In this document: in pieces, positions 1 through 9,802 of the stretch
How the letters are laid out: each line of letters opens with the position of its first letter
How positions within the stretch are numbered: the first letter of the stretch is position 1
Source: Oceanispirochaeta crateris
Lineage (GTDB): Bacteria > Spirochaetota > Spirochaetia > DSM-2461
Length of the DNA: 64,000 nt
Assembly: GCF_008329965.1 (NCBI RefSeq)
Contig: NZ_CP036150.1
Span: forward strand, 2,418,001 to 2,482,000
Direction: 5' to 3'
Program-made: the position numbers and the translations under genes
Notes under the pieces: model-generated
Told to the model about the DNA's origin: nothing
The model's input: the letters and a program-made list of their open reading frames with translations, nothing else
The model's database searches: none

Positions 1-1228
1 GATTTTTCACAGCTGTCGTTTTTTTCACAGCAGACTTGAGCTTTGAAAGCAGATTCAAAATACCATACCCGAACCCTAGGATAAGAACTGAGATCCCGAC
101 TCTGAAAAACAGCGTTCCTTCTGGAAGACGCGTGAGAATAGGTTGCAACAGCAATGGCGATAGGAATTGTCCTAAGAAAGCAGAGGCCGTCATGTATCCC
201 AGAATCTGCCCCCGTGATTCGGGAATAGAAATATCCTGAAGCCAGACAGAGGTATTTGGAACGACCAAGCCGGTTCCCAGTCCGCAAAGAAGGATTCCTC
301 CAAAAAGGCCTAAAAGACCGGGCTTCAAACCGATGAGAATAAATCCGGCACCCATCAGGACAAAGTAGAGGCCATAGATCATCACTGGCGAAAGTTGCCT
401 TCTGATCTTATGATAAAAGGAGGCGGTGAAAAAACTTGCTAAATTCAGAAGGATCAGAATCCCTCCCATAAGAGAAGTACTGCTCCTGTTCTGCTGCTTT
501 AGAACAAAGGGAAGCTGAGTATGGATCATAAGCAGAAAAATCATACAGAGAAAAACTGAAAGGTATATGAGGAGAATCAAACCAACAGGATTTCTTTTCC
601 TTTTTGACTCTTCCAATACAGCTGGTTTTAATCGAGGTGGTTCCTTGAGAATAGCGGCGGCAGGAAGGATAAGGAATGAAAGAAGATAGACGAGGAATGG
701 CGTTCTCCAGGAAATCTCTGCTAAAAAACCTGCTCCTCCCACAAAGATCATCCCACCCAGGCTGACAAAGGCCCCCTGAAGTCCTAACAATCTCCTTCGC
801 CGATCTCCAGAATAGAAGTCTCCTATCAGAGCAGAGGCCATTGTAAAGGTTGTTCCCAGCCCCAGACCAAGGAGCCCCCGGCCAAGTAGAATCAAACGGA
901 TATCCTGAAGATAAAACCCCGAAGATCCGCCGATCCCGTAAATAATCAGTCCCCAAAAGAGTATTTTTTTTCTTCCCCATAAATCACTGAGTTTTCCAGT
1001 GAGAGGAGAGATAAGCGCTATGAAAAGTGTCGGCAGAGTCAGGGCCAGTTTCACAAGGATTTCCGCAGAGGGCAGACTGCGGAACTCTTCCGCCATCAGG
1101 GGTAGAGAGGATGTAATAACAGCACTGGTCACATAAAGGCTACTGGCAAAGAGAAGGACCACAGCGCCATGTTTTTGAGAATCAAAACCATCAGCCCTGT
1201 CCGAGTCCTGTTTTAAACCCTTATTCAT
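1..1228 (-). CDS. MFS-family drug/metabolite transporter, 3' end beyond window
   Basis: The frame is open from an ATG at 1228 to the left edge, about 409 codons with no stop, so the C-terminal end lies outside the window. The translation is a run of hydrophobic helices. Between the second and third helices is the classic major-facilitator loop GKLSDLWGRKK (GxxSDxxGRK type), and the 12-TM pattern is nearly complete. It would be an inner-membrane proton-coupled efflux or uptake carrier; the substrate cannot be told. The start codon lies inside the end of the response-regulator gene (8-nt overlap, ATGAATAA), which implies translational coupling and co-transcription with the two-component system. 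The two-component system may therefore control this transporter. Confidence 0.85.
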   Translation of the reverse strand, partial: MNKGLKQDSDRADGFDSQKHGAVVLLFASSLYVTSAVITSSLPLMAEEFRSLPSAEILVKLALTLPTLFIALISPLTGKLSDLWGRKKILFWGLIIYGIGGSSGFYLQDIRLILLGRGLLGLGLGTTFTMASALIGDFYSGDRRRRLLGLQGAFVSLGGMIFVGGAGFLAEISWRTPFLVYLLSFLILPAAAILKEPPRLKPAVLEESKRKRNPVGLILLIYLSVFLCMIFLLMIHTQLPFVLKQQNRSSTSLMGGILILLNLASFFTASFYHKIRRQLSPVMIYGLYFVLMGAGFILIGLKPGLLGLFGGILLCGLGTGLVVPNTSVWLQDISIPESRGQILGYMTASAFLGQFLSPLLLQPILTRLPEGTLFFRVGISVLILGFGYGILNLLSKLKSAVKKTTAVKN

Positions 1229-2561
1229 CTAGCCCGTATTCTTTGATCTTATTGATGATGGTTCTCCGAGAAATACCCAGCTCTTTGGCGGCATGACTCC
1301 GGTTTCCTTCCCAACGATGCAAAGCGGCTAGAATAGAGTCCTTTTCCTGTTCTTTTAGAGTCCTTCCGCCATCAGTACTGAATCCCTCCGGGATTTGTGC
1401 TTTGGTGACGTTAATATCGGACAACTCCAACTCTTCTGCGGACAACACATCACCCTCGGCAAAAATCATAGCCCTTTCCAAAAGGTTTTCGAGTTCTCGG
1501 ATATTCCCAGGGAAAGAGTAAGCATTCAGTTTCTCCCAGGCTTCTCGGCTCAGTGTCTCGACATGCATATCCATCTTACGATTCAGTTTTTCAAGCAGGA
1601 ATCCGGTCAGCCTCGGTAAATCGTCCATTCTACTTCTGAGGGGAGGAATGGCAAGGCGGGCTACATTCAGGCGATAATAGAGGTCTTCACGGAATGATCC
1701 ATCCTGGACCATCTCCTCTAGATTTCGGTTTGTGGCAGTAATAATACGGGAGTCAATGGTCAGATCTTTCAGGCCTCCCAGACGGCGGAAGCTTCTATCT
1801 TGAAGAACCCTCAACAGCTTTACCTGAAGATTCAAAGGCATCTCCCCGATTTCATCCAGAAAAAGGGATCCCCCCGAGGCAGTTTCCAACAAGCCCTGCT
1901 TCATCTTGTCTGCACCGGTAAAGGCTCCTTGTTCATACCCGAAAAGTTCACTTTCCAGGAGATTTTCGGGTACTCCTCCCACATTCAGGGCTACAAAGGG
2001 AGCGTCCTTTTGTTCTGACCAATCGTGAATCAGCCGGGCACTCACCTCTTTTCCCACACCGCTTTCCCCCGTGATAAGTACATTGGACTGAGTCCTGGCC
2101 ACCCTTTTCATCCGGGTGTAAAGCTTCTCCGCTTCCGGCCCCTTACCAAGAAAGTAGAAATCATCCTCCAGATTCCTGCCCGACTTAAAGTTGTCTTCAA
2201 GATTGTGCATAGAATCCCAGAGTTTCAATTTTTCAATCAGCAGATCCGGTTCAAAGGGTTTCGTTATATAGTCTTCGGCTCCATTCTTCAGAGCAGAAAC
2301 AGCATCCTCCACCTGACCGAAGGCGGAAATCATGATGACCGGAAGATCAAGGCCTGTCTCTTTCAGCCACTTCAACAACTCCAATCCATCCATTCCAGGC
2401 ATTTTTAGATCAAAAATACCGGCATCATAAGGAGCCACTTCAAGCATCCTCTGAGCGGAAAGACCATTCTCAGCACAGCTGACCTCATATCCTTCCTGCT
2501 CCAGAATCATCTTCAGACTCTCCCGGATATTGATTTCATCATCCACAATCAAAATATGCAT
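1221..2561 (-). CDS. Sigma-54-dependent response regulator (NtrC family)
   Basis: 446 aa with three domains in order. The receiver domain (1-120) has acidic pair D7-D8, phospho-acceptor D51 in FDLKMPGMDG, S79 and K101. The AAA+ domain (about 138-370) has Walker A GESGVGKE at 165-172, the sigma-54 contact loop GAFTGA at 212-217 and Walker B LFLDE ending at 237. A C-terminal Fis-type helix-turn-helix (NRSHAAKELGISRRTI) completes it. It activates sigma-54 RNA polymerase when phosphorylated. Its ATG shares one base with the kinase stop (TAATG), so it is coupled to the sensor kinase. Its stop overlaps the start of the MFS gene. Targets are unknown; no -24/-12 promoter was found next to it. Confidence 0.95.
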   Translation of the reverse strand: MHILIVDDEINIRESLKMILEQEGYEVSCAENGLSAQRMLEVAPYDAGIFDLKMPGMDGLELLKWLKETGLDLPVIMISAFGQVEDAVSALKNGAEDYITKPFEPDLLIEKLKLWDSMHNLEDNFKSGRNLEDDFYFLGKGPEAEKLYTRMKRVARTQSNVLITGESGVGKEVSARLIHDWSEQKDAPFVALNVGGVPENLLESELFGYEQGAFTGADKMKQGLLETASGGSLFLDEIGEMPLNLQVKLLRVLQDRSFRRLGGLKDLTIDSRIITATNRNLEEMVQDGSFREDLYYRLNVARLAIPPLRSRMDDLPRLTGFLLEKLNRKMDMHVETLSREAWEKLNAYSFPGNIRELENLLERAMIFAEGDVLSAEELELSDINVTKAQIPEGFSTDGGRTLKEQEKDSILAALHRWEGNRSHAAKELGISRRTIINKIKEYGLDE

Positions 2562-3814
2562 TATGAACCCTTTTCCAGGGGCAGTGAGACCCTGACCCTG
2601 GTTCCATTCTCAGGAGTAGATTCGATATTGACCGATCCCCCCGCACCCTGAGTATAGGAATGAACGATGGCCAGGCCCACGCCGGAGCCCTTTGATTTTG
2701 TTGTAAAAAAGGGATCAAAGATACGTTTCATATTTTCCCGGGGAATCCCCGCCCCCCCGTCAGACACGGTTATCACAGCATGGGAACCATTTCGTTCCAG
2801 GGTCAAAGAAATATCCGACTCCTCCGAACCGCTTTCCAGGGCGTTATTAAGAAGGTTATCCAGGATGGATTTCAGTCTTTCTGGATCAATCCTGACCATA
2901 AGCACCGGCGCATTCTCAATATCCGGAAGCTGTATTTCTTCTTTCCTCTTATCCAGAATCTGATAGACTTCATTCTTGAGATCCAAGAGGCTGGGAATCC
3001 CTCCAGGATGTCTTAAAAAATCACCGACCCGTTCTGTCATGGCCGCCAGGCGGGAGACCTCCTCATTGATGATCTTCAGAGAGGGGTCATGGAGAGTACA
3101 GCCCGAGCGTTTTATAATCGAGGTCTGCAAACGGATGCTGCTCAGAGGATTTTTCACCTCATGGGTCAATGTTCTGGCGGCTGTTCCCAACATGACCAGC
3201 CGTTCCTGAGACTCAATCTGATTCCGGTACTTCATATTTCTCAAATAGAGATTCCCCATATAAAGGAGGATGATCAGGATGAGTGCAGACACAAGAACAA
3301 TCACAAGATTGTTCTTCCGCCGGAAAAGCATTACCGGGGCATCTGTTATTTCCATGTAGACATAGCGGATCATGGACTGTTTCTCATCTTCCGATTTACT
3401 ACTGACCCTGTTGAACAGATTGGAATGAATGCCATCAATGAAAGCCTCATCACTGAGGACGGGTATAAAGGGATTCAGAAGATCCCGGTTCAGGACTATC
3501 GTATTCCGCTCACCACTGAAGTGAGGGCGGTTCTTCCCCTCATCCAACAATACTTTAGGGGCATTACCATAGAGGTAGAGAGGTTGTTTATAGAAATTAT
3601 ATAAACCTACACTGCTGATATCATCGGGAATATCCACCTTGTCGATTTCCCCTTCATTATAGGTATGATAGAGGTGGTTCAGAACTTTCTCATATTCCAG
3701 CAGATACTCAAACGTTTTCTGACGAGTCTGAGTGATCATAATCATTACAGTCATTGCCGTTAAAACAAGAAAAATCAGAGTGAGGATGAGATAGAGGAAT
3801 CGCCGTTCGTTCAT
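2561..3814 (-). CDS. Membrane sensor histidine kinase (NtrB/AtoS-like)
   Basis: 417 aa from the chosen ATG. TM1 is about residues 6-27, followed by an extracytoplasmic sensor segment of about 140 residues, TM2 at about 169-190, a DHp helix with H218 in RTLTHEVKNPLSSIR, then an HATPase with N box (ILDNLLNNALESG), G1 (DGGAGIP), F box (FDPFFTTKS) and G2 (GSGVGLAIV). The frame is open further upstream to 3913, but that extension would place about 33 unlike residues before TM1 and would run through a good promoter, so 3814 is preferred. No Shine-Dalgarno precedes it (see the promoter entry). It is the cognate kinase of the adjacent sigma-54 regulator. The signal sensed is unknown. Confidence 0.93.
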   Translation of the reverse strand: MNERRFLYLILTLIFLVLTAMTVMIMITQTRQKTFEYLLEYEKVLNHLYHTYNEGEIDKVDIPDDISSVGLYNFYKQPLYLYGNAPKVLLDEGKNRPHFSGERNTIVLNRDLLNPFIPVLSDEAFIDGIHSNLFNRVSSKSEDEKQSMIRYVYMEITDAPVMLFRRKNNLVIVLVSALILIILLYMGNLYLRNMKYRNQIESQERLVMLGTAARTLTHEVKNPLSSIRLQTSIIKRSGCTLHDPSLKIINEEVSRLAAMTERVGDFLRHPGGIPSLLDLKNEVYQILDKRKEEIQLPDIENAPVLMVRIDPERLKSILDNLLNNALESGSEESDISLTLERNGSHAVITVSDGGAGIPRENMKRIFDPFFTTKSKGSGVGLAIVHSYTQGAGGSVNIESTPENGTRVRVSLPLEKGS

Positions 3815-3823
3815 TATTTTTGA

Positions 3824-3853
3824 ATTATACCCTGAACAGAGCTTCTGCATCAA
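3824..3853 (-). promoter_or_regulatory. Sigma-70 promoter of the histidine kinase operon
   Basis: On the minus strand, TTGATG (-35, 3853-3848) and TATAAT (-10, 3829-3824) are separated by 18 nt. Only 9 nt lie between the -10 and the ATG at 3814, so the transcript would start at or within a few bases of the start codon. No ribosome-binding site is present, which fits a leaderless mRNA. Confidence 0.6.
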
Positions 3854-4049
3854 ACAGAAAGGCCAAAACAAGCCAGAAGAGACTGAATAAACCTCAAACA
3901 ATCTAGTTTCCAAAGAACACCAACCTGATTAAACCGGACCGGACATTCAAACAAAAGATCTAAAATTGAGAGATCTACTCTTGCCGTAATTTGATGGACC
4001 ATAAAGGTATACAGAACCAACTATAAATTACTTTCATTTACTATTATCA

Positions 4050-4078
4050 TTGACGTCTTTGTGTTACCATCTTATTAT
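4050..4078 (+). promoter_or_regulatory. Sigma-70 promoter of the lipoprotein gene
   Basis: TTGACG (4050-4055), 17-nt spacer, TATTAT (4073-4078). Transcription would start near 4085, giving a leader of about 50 nt with TAGGAG before the ATG at 4134. This supports 4134 rather than the upstream ATG at 4050, which lies inside the promoter. Confidence 0.65.
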
Positions 4079-4133
4079 AAGATATCGTCCGTTTGTTTTT
4101 AAAGAAAAAAATAGCCATTTTAGGAGATTGTTG

Positions 4134-4862
4134 ATGAAAAAAACACTGTTTCTAATTCTGATTCTTGGTCTTGCTTTGATATCCTGCGATGATGCAACAA
4201 CAGCGGGTGGAGATCTTCATGCCGGAGGAACCATCTCTATTCCGGGGGTAGAAGGAAAAACCGTGATAGTAGGAGTCTTTGAAGAGGGTGCGGATACAAC
4301 AGTGATGGCCCCCATAGCAATGGTTGAATTGGTCATTACAGAAAATACTGCCTCCTACGATCTACCCAATGCAGAAGAAGGCATCTATGATATTTATGCC
4401 GTCATTGATATGGATGAAAGCAGCAGTTTTGATGAACCTGTCCCTGGTGATATGCTTGCTGTATCATTGGCTTATGAAGTGGGTGTTGATCCGGATATCG
4501 ATTTTGTAGAATCTGATTTTACCTTTATAGGCAATGATAGTAGTGAAACTTTCTGTGTGTCAGGAGCTGTTATTCATAGTGGCGATGATGTAGATGGCAA
4601 AGATGTGATAATTTTTGATGAAGAGTCTGAACTCAGCTATAAGACCTATATGTCCGACGGTAAAGCCTATTACTCCTTTGGTACAGTTCCTGGGGAGAAT
4701 TCCTACAATTTTACAGCAATCATCGATATGGATAATACAGCTGAATTTGAGGGAGGTGATTATGGAGACTATATGAATGTAGAGGAAGGAGTATTAGAAA
4801 TTCTTGATACTAATGTGACTATCAACTTCAATAAAGACACTTTTCTTCTAGTGGAAAAATAA
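4134..4862 (+). CDS. Lipoprotein with two tandem repeat domains
   Basis: 242 aa with a type II signal peptide (MKKTLFLILILG...) and lipobox ALISC with C18, so a membrane-anchored lipoprotein. The mature part is very acidic and holds two related halves (about 30-130 and 143-240). Each half contains a G(T/A)-hydrophobic-G strand set and a motif of the form (A)xIDMDxxxxF...GDxxxV, with DMD at 92-94 and 198-200. The paired Asp residues could bind Ca2+, but this is a guess. TAGGAG lies 9 nt before the ATG. It is divergent from the histidine kinase. I do not recognise the family; a beta-sandwich fold is likely from composition. Confidence 0.85.
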   Translation: MKKTLFLILILGLALISCDDATTAGGDLHAGGTISIPGVEGKTVIVGVFEEGADTTVMAPIAMVELVITENTASYDLPNAEEGIYDIYAVIDMDESSSFDEPVPGDMLAVSLAYEVGVDPDIDFVESDFTFIGNDSSETFCVSGAVIHSGDDVDGKDVIIFDEESELSYKTYMSDGKAYYSFGTVPGENSYNFTAIIDMDNTAEFEGGDYGDYMNVEEGVLEILDTNVTINFNKDTFLLVEK

Positions 4863-4900
4863 CAAAACAAACTCAAGTTGCTTTCCATGCATTCCAGGAT

Positions 4901-5143
4901 CTAATCTAGAATGTCCCCGCCACAGCCTCCCGGTGCCGGATGAAAGACGTAAAATCCTATTTCATTTTCTTCATCTGGCCTATGGTAGAACTTATCCATA
5001 ATCGTCCTATCAGCTGGTTCTAAAAGTGGATATATGTACGAAATAAACGACGGACCATCCAATTCCGATCCATTCCTCACACTGTAAAAGTGGGTCCTTT
5101 GCGAGATTGAATCTCCCACAGATTCATAATAGATGAACCACAA
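4901..5143 (-). CDS. Doubtful small ORF or gene remnant
   Basis: An 80-codon open frame between the lipoprotein and the chemoreceptor gene. It would need a TTG start at 5143, has a TGA eight codons upstream, no ATG and no clear ribosome-binding site. The residue composition (aromatic and charged, ending PAPGGCGGDILD) looks like real protein rather than noise, so it could be a decayed gene. No family recognised. The rest of 4863-5315 is AT-rich upstream DNA of the chemoreceptor gene, with nothing else I can support. Confidence 0.25.
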   Translation of the reverse strand: MWFIYYESVGDSISQRTHFYSVRNGSELDGPSFISYIYPLLEPADRTIMDKFYHRPDEENEIGFYVFHPAPGGCGGDILD

Positions 5144-5315
5144 CGAATAAGTAAAATAGGCAGGAGATCAATAGCAAAGAAATTCGAACCATCTATGGAT
5201 AAAAAGCTTTTCCACACAACACATTAGCTTCTTTAAAATGGTTTACATGTTCATTGTATTATATTTTTTAATATGATATTTATTTAACAATATATTTAAA
5301 AACACGGAGAATGTC

Positions 5316-7517
5316 ATGAAACCCAAATCGAAGAAGAACCCGAGAAAGATCTCTTTTGCCACGCCGTTGATTGCCCTTTTTATCATTATTTTATCCACAG
5401 CCTTTGGTCTTCAGTCGTTTGTTGTATCCAACCATATGGAAGAAGAGATCAGATCAATACAAAAAGAAAATTTTATAAATATTACAAAATCACTTAAAGA
5501 TCTTTTGGATATGGAACTAAAAGCAAATGAGAAGCAATTAGAGGCATATGCTACTTCAATAGGCCCAATTCTGTCTAACTCATTGTCTTCGGAAGAAATG
5601 AAGAAATCAATTGATGAACTGCTTGCCAATATCAAGTCGAGCAACCGGTTCTATGAAACCTTATTTATATCCAGTGATATGGGAAATATTGAATATTCTT
5701 CCGACTCATCAATCTTAGGAGCCGATATTACAGATCGTGAGTATTTCCAGGCCACCATATTAGCCGGCATGAATAACTATACGACCAATAAGGCCCTCAA
5801 GTCCAAAGCAACGGGGAATCTGGCAATAGTCCATGCCGTGCCAATTTTTGTTGGGAGCCAGAGAATAGGTCTTTTGGGAGCGTCTCTTAATCTAACAAAA
5901 TTTGGAGATGAAATGATTCTCAAAAAGACCCTTGGTAAAACGGGATATCCCTATGTCATGGATAAACAGGGGATGATCATGATACACCCCGATGTAGCCT
6001 TTGTTGAGACTCAAGCTCAGGATTTGGATCCTGTATTTCAGACGGTAATAGACTCAGGTGATGAACTCATATACGACTCTTATTCACTAAATGGTGCACA
6101 GAAACAGGGGATATTTAGCCGGATGCCTAAGACTGGATGGGTTTTTGCTTTGGCGATTGAGGATTCCGAGGCATTTCAAAGCATCTTAATTCTCCGCCTT
6201 CTTTTAGGGGGTATTAGTGTTATCCTGATCATAGGAACCAGTGCCATTCTATTCTTTTATGTGAAAATTAGACTCATTCGAAAGCTCAATCATATCGAAC
6301 AGATTATGTCTCAGGCATCCAAAGGAAATCTGGTAAAAAGAGGATCAGTAAAAGGAAGGGATGAGGTTGCCGGGATGACCCGTTATTTTAACAACTTCCT
6401 GGACACACTAAGCAACTTCTTCTTGAACCTTAGAGGGAGTTTGCAGGACCTAGATGAGGTGGGAATAGATCTTTCGTCAAATATGGAGGAGGCCGCAGCA
6501 GCTGTCCATCAGATCAAGAGTAATGTAGAAAACTCTCTGGTACAGATAAAAAAGCAGGAGGACAGCGTCTCTACCACGGTCGCAATTACAGAGAAGACGA
6601 CTCAGAATATTGAATGCCTTGACCGCAATATTGAACATCAGGAGCAAACAATCCAACAAGGATCTACAGCGATTGAAGAGATGATCGCCCAGATAAAAAC
6701 TGTATCCAAGTCTACCGAAGAGGCCGAACAGCTTATGTCTGTTCTCAACACATCCTCAAGCAAGGGGCGGAATAACCTCCAGAATGTCTCCAACCAGGTC
6801 AAGGATATTGAAGAACAGTCAAAGGACCTAAAAAAAGCCAATGACCTCATTGCTGGGATTGCTGCCCAGACGAACCTTCTTTCAATGAATGCCTCCATTG
6901 AAGCCGCCCATGCAGGAGATGCAGGTCGTGGTTTTGCTGTTGTTGCTGATGAAATCCGGAAACTGGCTGAGCAATCAACCCTGCAATCTGCTCAGGTAAA
7001 ACAGACGATATCCAATATTTCCGAAAGCATTCAGAATGTTGTCAACGATTCAAACACGTCCAACCATTCCTTTGAAGAAATAATGGAAAATATGAAAAAA
7101 ATGGGAGAGATTACTGTAGAGATAAAGTCTTCCATGCAGGAACAGGTTGCCGGAAGTACGCAGGTCCTTCAGACCCTTGAAGATCTTAAGAATTCGGGCC
7201 AGGAAGTTTCTTTAGGATCCAGAGATATGATGGCAGGCAATAAGGAAATACTGAAGGCTGTAGAAGCCTTGAAGCAGATATCCAGTGAAGTTTCCATGGC
7301 TATTAGGGAGATCGGAAACGGTATGAATGAAATCAACAGCTCTGTCCTAAACGTCACTGATATTGCAGAAAAAAACAGATCCAGTATTAATAATGTGCGC
7401 AATGAAGCAGCCCAATATCACCTGGAAGATCAAATGGATGAGAGTTTGAATGAAGAAGAGCCTCAATCTCATTCTGAGGGGACTGTCGATTTAGAAGAGG
7501 ATACAGAAAAAGAGTAA
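5316..7517 (+). CDS. Methyl-accepting chemotaxis protein (Cache sensor)
   Basis: 733 aa. TM1 is at about 15-38. A double-Cache-like extracytoplasmic domain spans about 40-285 (motifs such as REYFQA and [16 protein letters not shown]). TM2 at about 290-320 ([18 protein letters not shown]) is followed by a HAMP linker to about 375. A long MCP signalling coiled coil has the conserved hairpin tip [20 protein letters not shown] and [18 protein letters not shown] at about 510-560. The C-terminus is an acidic tail without a CheR-docking pentapeptide. GGAG precedes the ATG. It signals through CheA/CheW to the periplasmic flagella; the ligand is unknown. Monocistronic by context: a hairpin follows and the next gene is convergent. 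Confidence 0.95.
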   Translation: MKPKSKKNPRKISFATPLIALFIIILSTAFGLQSFVVSNHMEEEIRSIQKENFINITKSLKDLLDMELKANEKQLEAYATSIGPILSNSLSSEEMKKSIDELLANIKSSNRFYETLFISSDMGNIEYSSDSSILGADITDREYFQATILAGMNNYTTNKALKSKATGNLAIVHAVPIFVGSQRIGLLGASLNLTKFGDEMILKKTLGKTGYPYVMDKQGMIMIHPDVAFVETQAQDLDPVFQTVIDSGDELIYDSYSLNGAQKQGIFSRMPKTGWVFALAIEDSEAFQSILILRLLLGGISVILIIGTSAILFFYVKIRLIRKLNHIEQIMSQASKGNLVKRGSVKGRDEVAGMTRYFNNFLDTLSNFFLNLRGSLQDLDEVGIDLSSNMEEAAAAVHQIKSNVENSLVQIKKQEDSVSTTVAITEKTTQNIECLDRNIEHQEQTIQQGSTAIEEMIAQIKTVSKSTEEAEQLMSVLNTSSSKGRNNLQNVSNQVKDIEEQSKDLKKANDLIAGIAAQTNLLSMNASIEAAHAGDAGRGFAVVADEIRKLAEQSTLQSAQVKQTISNISESIQNVVNDSNTSNHSFEEIMENMKKMGEITVEIKSSMQEQVAGSTQVLQTLEDLKNSGQEVSLGSRDMMAGNKEILKAVEALKQISSEVSMAIREIGNGMNEINSSVLNVTDIAEKNRSSINNVRNEAAQYHLEDQMDESLNEEEPQSHSEGTVDLEEDTEKE

Positions 7518-7547
7518 AGGACTGCTCCTTTACCCGGCTCAATCATT

Positions 7548-7581
7548 GGAAGGATATCGAATTTCATAACGATATCCTTCC
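7548..7581. terminator. Bidirectional stem-loop between chemoreceptor and glmS
   Basis: Perfect 12-bp inverted repeat GGAAGGATATCG (7548-7559) / CGATATCCTTCC (7570-7581) with a 10-nt loop. It sits between the two convergent stop codons. No long T-run follows on either side, so it would be a weak or factor-assisted terminator. Confidence 0.6.
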
Positions 7582-7601
7582 AATTCTGGTTTATGATAAA
7601 A

Positions 7602-9431
7602 CTAGTCCGTCGTGACCGACTTAGCCAGATTCCGCGGTTGGTCAATATCCCGTCCCAGTGCCAGAGCCGTGTAATAACCCAGAAGCTGGCAGGGAATAAT
7701 GGTCAGCAGGGGAGATAACAACGGATCTGAGTCAGGAACCACAAATAGCTTATCCGCTACCTTTCGCAGGCCGTCGTCTTCATAGTTGGAAATAACCAAG
7801 ACTCTCCCATTACGAGCTCTAACTTCCTGAATATTGCTGATGGTTTTTTCCTGATAATCCCCTTTAGTACAAATGAAAACCGAAGGGATTTCCTCACTGA
7901 TCAGAGCCAGGGGCCCATGTTTGAGGGAGCCCGCACTATAGGCTTCGGCGTGGATATAGCTCACCTCTTTGAGCTTGAGGGCGGCTTCCATGGCCACGGG
8001 AAAATTGATTCCCCGTCCCATATACAACACTGAATGGTGATTTTTGAGTTCATCCGCCATGGATATTATGTCTTCAGCCTTCTCCAGGATAGTTCTAATC
8101 TTATCGGGCAGAGCCAACAGCTCGCTCACCAGTTCCTTTCCTCGGTGCAATGAAATGTCTCTGGTTCTCCCAATCATCAGAGCCAAAAGGGCCAGGACTG
8201 TGACCTGGCTGGTAAAAGCCTTTGTGCTGGCTACGGAAATCTCCGATCCGGCATGAATGTAGGCTCCACCATCTGTCAAACGGGCCAACGTAGATCCTAC
8301 GGCATTGAGAATGCCCAGGACACGGCCTCCCTTCTGTTTTATTTCCTGCACAGCTGCGATGGTATCACGAGTCTCTCCGGACTGGCTGATAGCCACAAAA
8401 ACAGTATGCTTATCCACGATGGGGTTAATACCGCAGAGCTCGGAGGCATCGGAAACTTCCACGGGAATACGGGCTATGTCTTCAATGATATACTTACCGA
8501 TCTCACCGGCATATTGAGCCGTTCCCATGGCAAGAATATGGATTTTGTGGATATCGTAAAAATCCCGCTTATTCATATTGAGACCTCCCAGTAAGGAAGT
8601 CCCATACTCTGTGAGCAAACGCCCTCCCTGCCCCATGGCACGAAAAACGGATTCGGGCTGCTCAAAGATTTCCTTCAAAAGGAAGTGGGAGTATCCCCGT
8701 TTGTCGTGACTGCCGGTATCCAGGTCCAGCTCTTCCACGCTCTTGTTGATCTGAATATTCTGGCGGTTGACAACCCGGTATTCATTCGTATTGAGTACCA
8801 CCATCTCACCGTCTTCTATGAAGATGGCATTCTGGGTATACCCGGCAAAGGCCATGGCATCGGAAGCCAGAAACATTTCATCCTGGCCAACACCCACCAC
8901 GAGGGGACTACCGTTTCGCGCTCCGATGATCATATCCGGAAAGCTCTTGAATAAAATCAGCATCCCATAGGTCCCATCCAAACGGTCCAGGGCCATGGAG
9001 ACGGCTTTTTCGGGACCATGATCCAGGTAGGATTCGACCAGGTGGGCGACAACTTCCGAGTCTGTCTCACTCATAAAGACATTTCCCTTAGCTTCCAGTT
9101 CTTTTTTCAGGAGGGCAAAGTTGTCTATGATGCCGTTATGCACAACAGCGACGAGTCCCAGAGGTCCGCTGTGAGGATGGGCATTCGCCGTAGTCACCCC
9201 ACCATGGGTGGCCCAGCGGGTATGCCCTATTCCGACTGTAGAGGATATCTTTTCGGTGATTTTGGCTTCCAGACGAGCCAGTTTGCCCTCTTCCTTGATT
9301 ACTTTTATTTTTTTTCTATGGACAACCCCGATTCCCGAAGAGTCATACCCCCTGTATTCGAGTTGTTTCAGCCCCTTGAGCAATACAGGAACGGCTTCCC
9401 GGCTTCCCAGATATCCAACGATTCCACACAT
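7602..9431 (-). CDS. glmS: Glutamine-fructose-6-phosphate aminotransferase
   Basis: 609 aa, the normal family length. It makes glucosamine-6-phosphate from fructose-6-phosphate and glutamine, the first step to UDP-GlcNAc and peptidoglycan. The N-terminal Ntn glutaminase begins MCGIVGYLG, with Cys2 as nucleophile after Met removal, followed by GHTRWATHG and HNGIIDN. Two SIS sugar-isomerase domains follow (SQSGETRDT, STKAFTSQ, MGRGINFPVAMEAALKLKEVSYIHAEA). The C-terminus LAKSVTTD matches the conserved LAKSVT tail. GGAG lies 9 nt before the ATG. The leader is short, with no sign of the glmS ribozyme. Confidence 0.98.
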   Translation of the reverse strand: MCGIVGYLGSREAVPVLLKGLKQLEYRGYDSSGIGVVHRKKIKVIKEEGKLARLEAKITEKISSTVGIGHTRWATHGGVTTANAHPHSGPLGLVAVVHNGIIDNFALLKKELEAKGNVFMSETDSEVVAHLVESYLDHGPEKAVSMALDRLDGTYGMLILFKSFPDMIIGARNGSPLVVGVGQDEMFLASDAMAFAGYTQNAIFIEDGEMVVLNTNEYRVVNRQNIQINKSVEELDLDTGSHDKRGYSHFLLKEIFEQPESVFRAMGQGGRLLTEYGTSLLGGLNMNKRDFYDIHKIHILAMGTAQYAGEIGKYIIEDIARIPVEVSDASELCGINPIVDKHTVFVAISQSGETRDTIAAVQEIKQKGGRVLGILNAVGSTLARLTDGGAYIHAGSEISVASTKAFTSQVTVLALLALMIGRTRDISLHRGKELVSELLALPDKIRTILEKAEDIISMADELKNHHSVLYMGRGINFPVAMEAALKLKEVSYIHAEAYSAGSLKHGPLALISEEIPSVFICTKGDYQEKTISNIQEVRARNGRVLVISNYEDDGLRKVADKLFVVPDSDPLLSPLLTIIPCQLLGYYTALALGRDIDQPRNLAKSVTTD

Positions 9432-9519
9432 AATATTTCTCCAATTTCAAGTATTGATACGTACGAGATGACGAGACTCTTCTCGACACAGCCCTTCCCC
9501 CCAAGGCAGTGTCGAAGGG

Positions 9520-9792
9520 TCAGCCATAAATGATTCTTCTGATCTGCCTGATGGACAACTCGGAAGAAGCAAAACGTCGATGCTTCACTTCATCCTGTAT
9601 CAGACTGTAAATTTCACTATTACTGAAACCTTCTTTCTGAAGTTCCCGGTGTCTCATGCCAATAAAATCATGAACTTTGAGGGAAAAATAATCTCCCAGG
9701 TCTTCCAGGAGATGATCCAGCAGGTCGGCACTGACAGGATAACTAGACAAGAGGTGATTTCTAAATTGATCATCCAGATTGATTTTCGCCAT
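9520..9792 (-). CDS. Small conserved-looking protein of unknown function
   Basis: 90 aa from ATG 9792 (MAKINLDDQFRN...). The frame stays open upstream to 9885, but that extension overlaps a palindrome and a promoter-like sequence, so the shorter form is preferred. The protein is mainly helical and charged, with a C-terminal segment SELSIRQIRRIIYG that could be a short helix-turn-helix or docking tail; no family recognised. It lies 88 nt upstream of glmS on the same strand and could be co-transcribed with it. A role linked to cell-wall precursor control is possible but not shown. Confidence 0.6.
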   Translation of the reverse strand: MAKINLDDQFRNHLLSSYPVSADLLDHLLEDLGDYFSLKVHDFIGMRHRELQKEGFSNSEIYSLIQDEVKHRRFASSELSIRQIRRIIYG

Positions 9793-9802
9793 GCAGATCT
9801 CT

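Noticed and set aside
408-980. 190-codon open frame on the minus strand
   Set aside because: It is a frame-shifted shadow of the MFS gene; the real frame is open from 1228 to the edge and encodes clear transmembrane helices.
2025-2408. 127-codon plus-strand frame
   Set aside because: Antisense to the response regulator, whose domains are complete and unmistakable.
9432-9519. glmS ribozyme or riboswitch upstream of glmS
   Set aside because: Only 88 nt separate glmS from the next gene and no ribozyme core was recognised.
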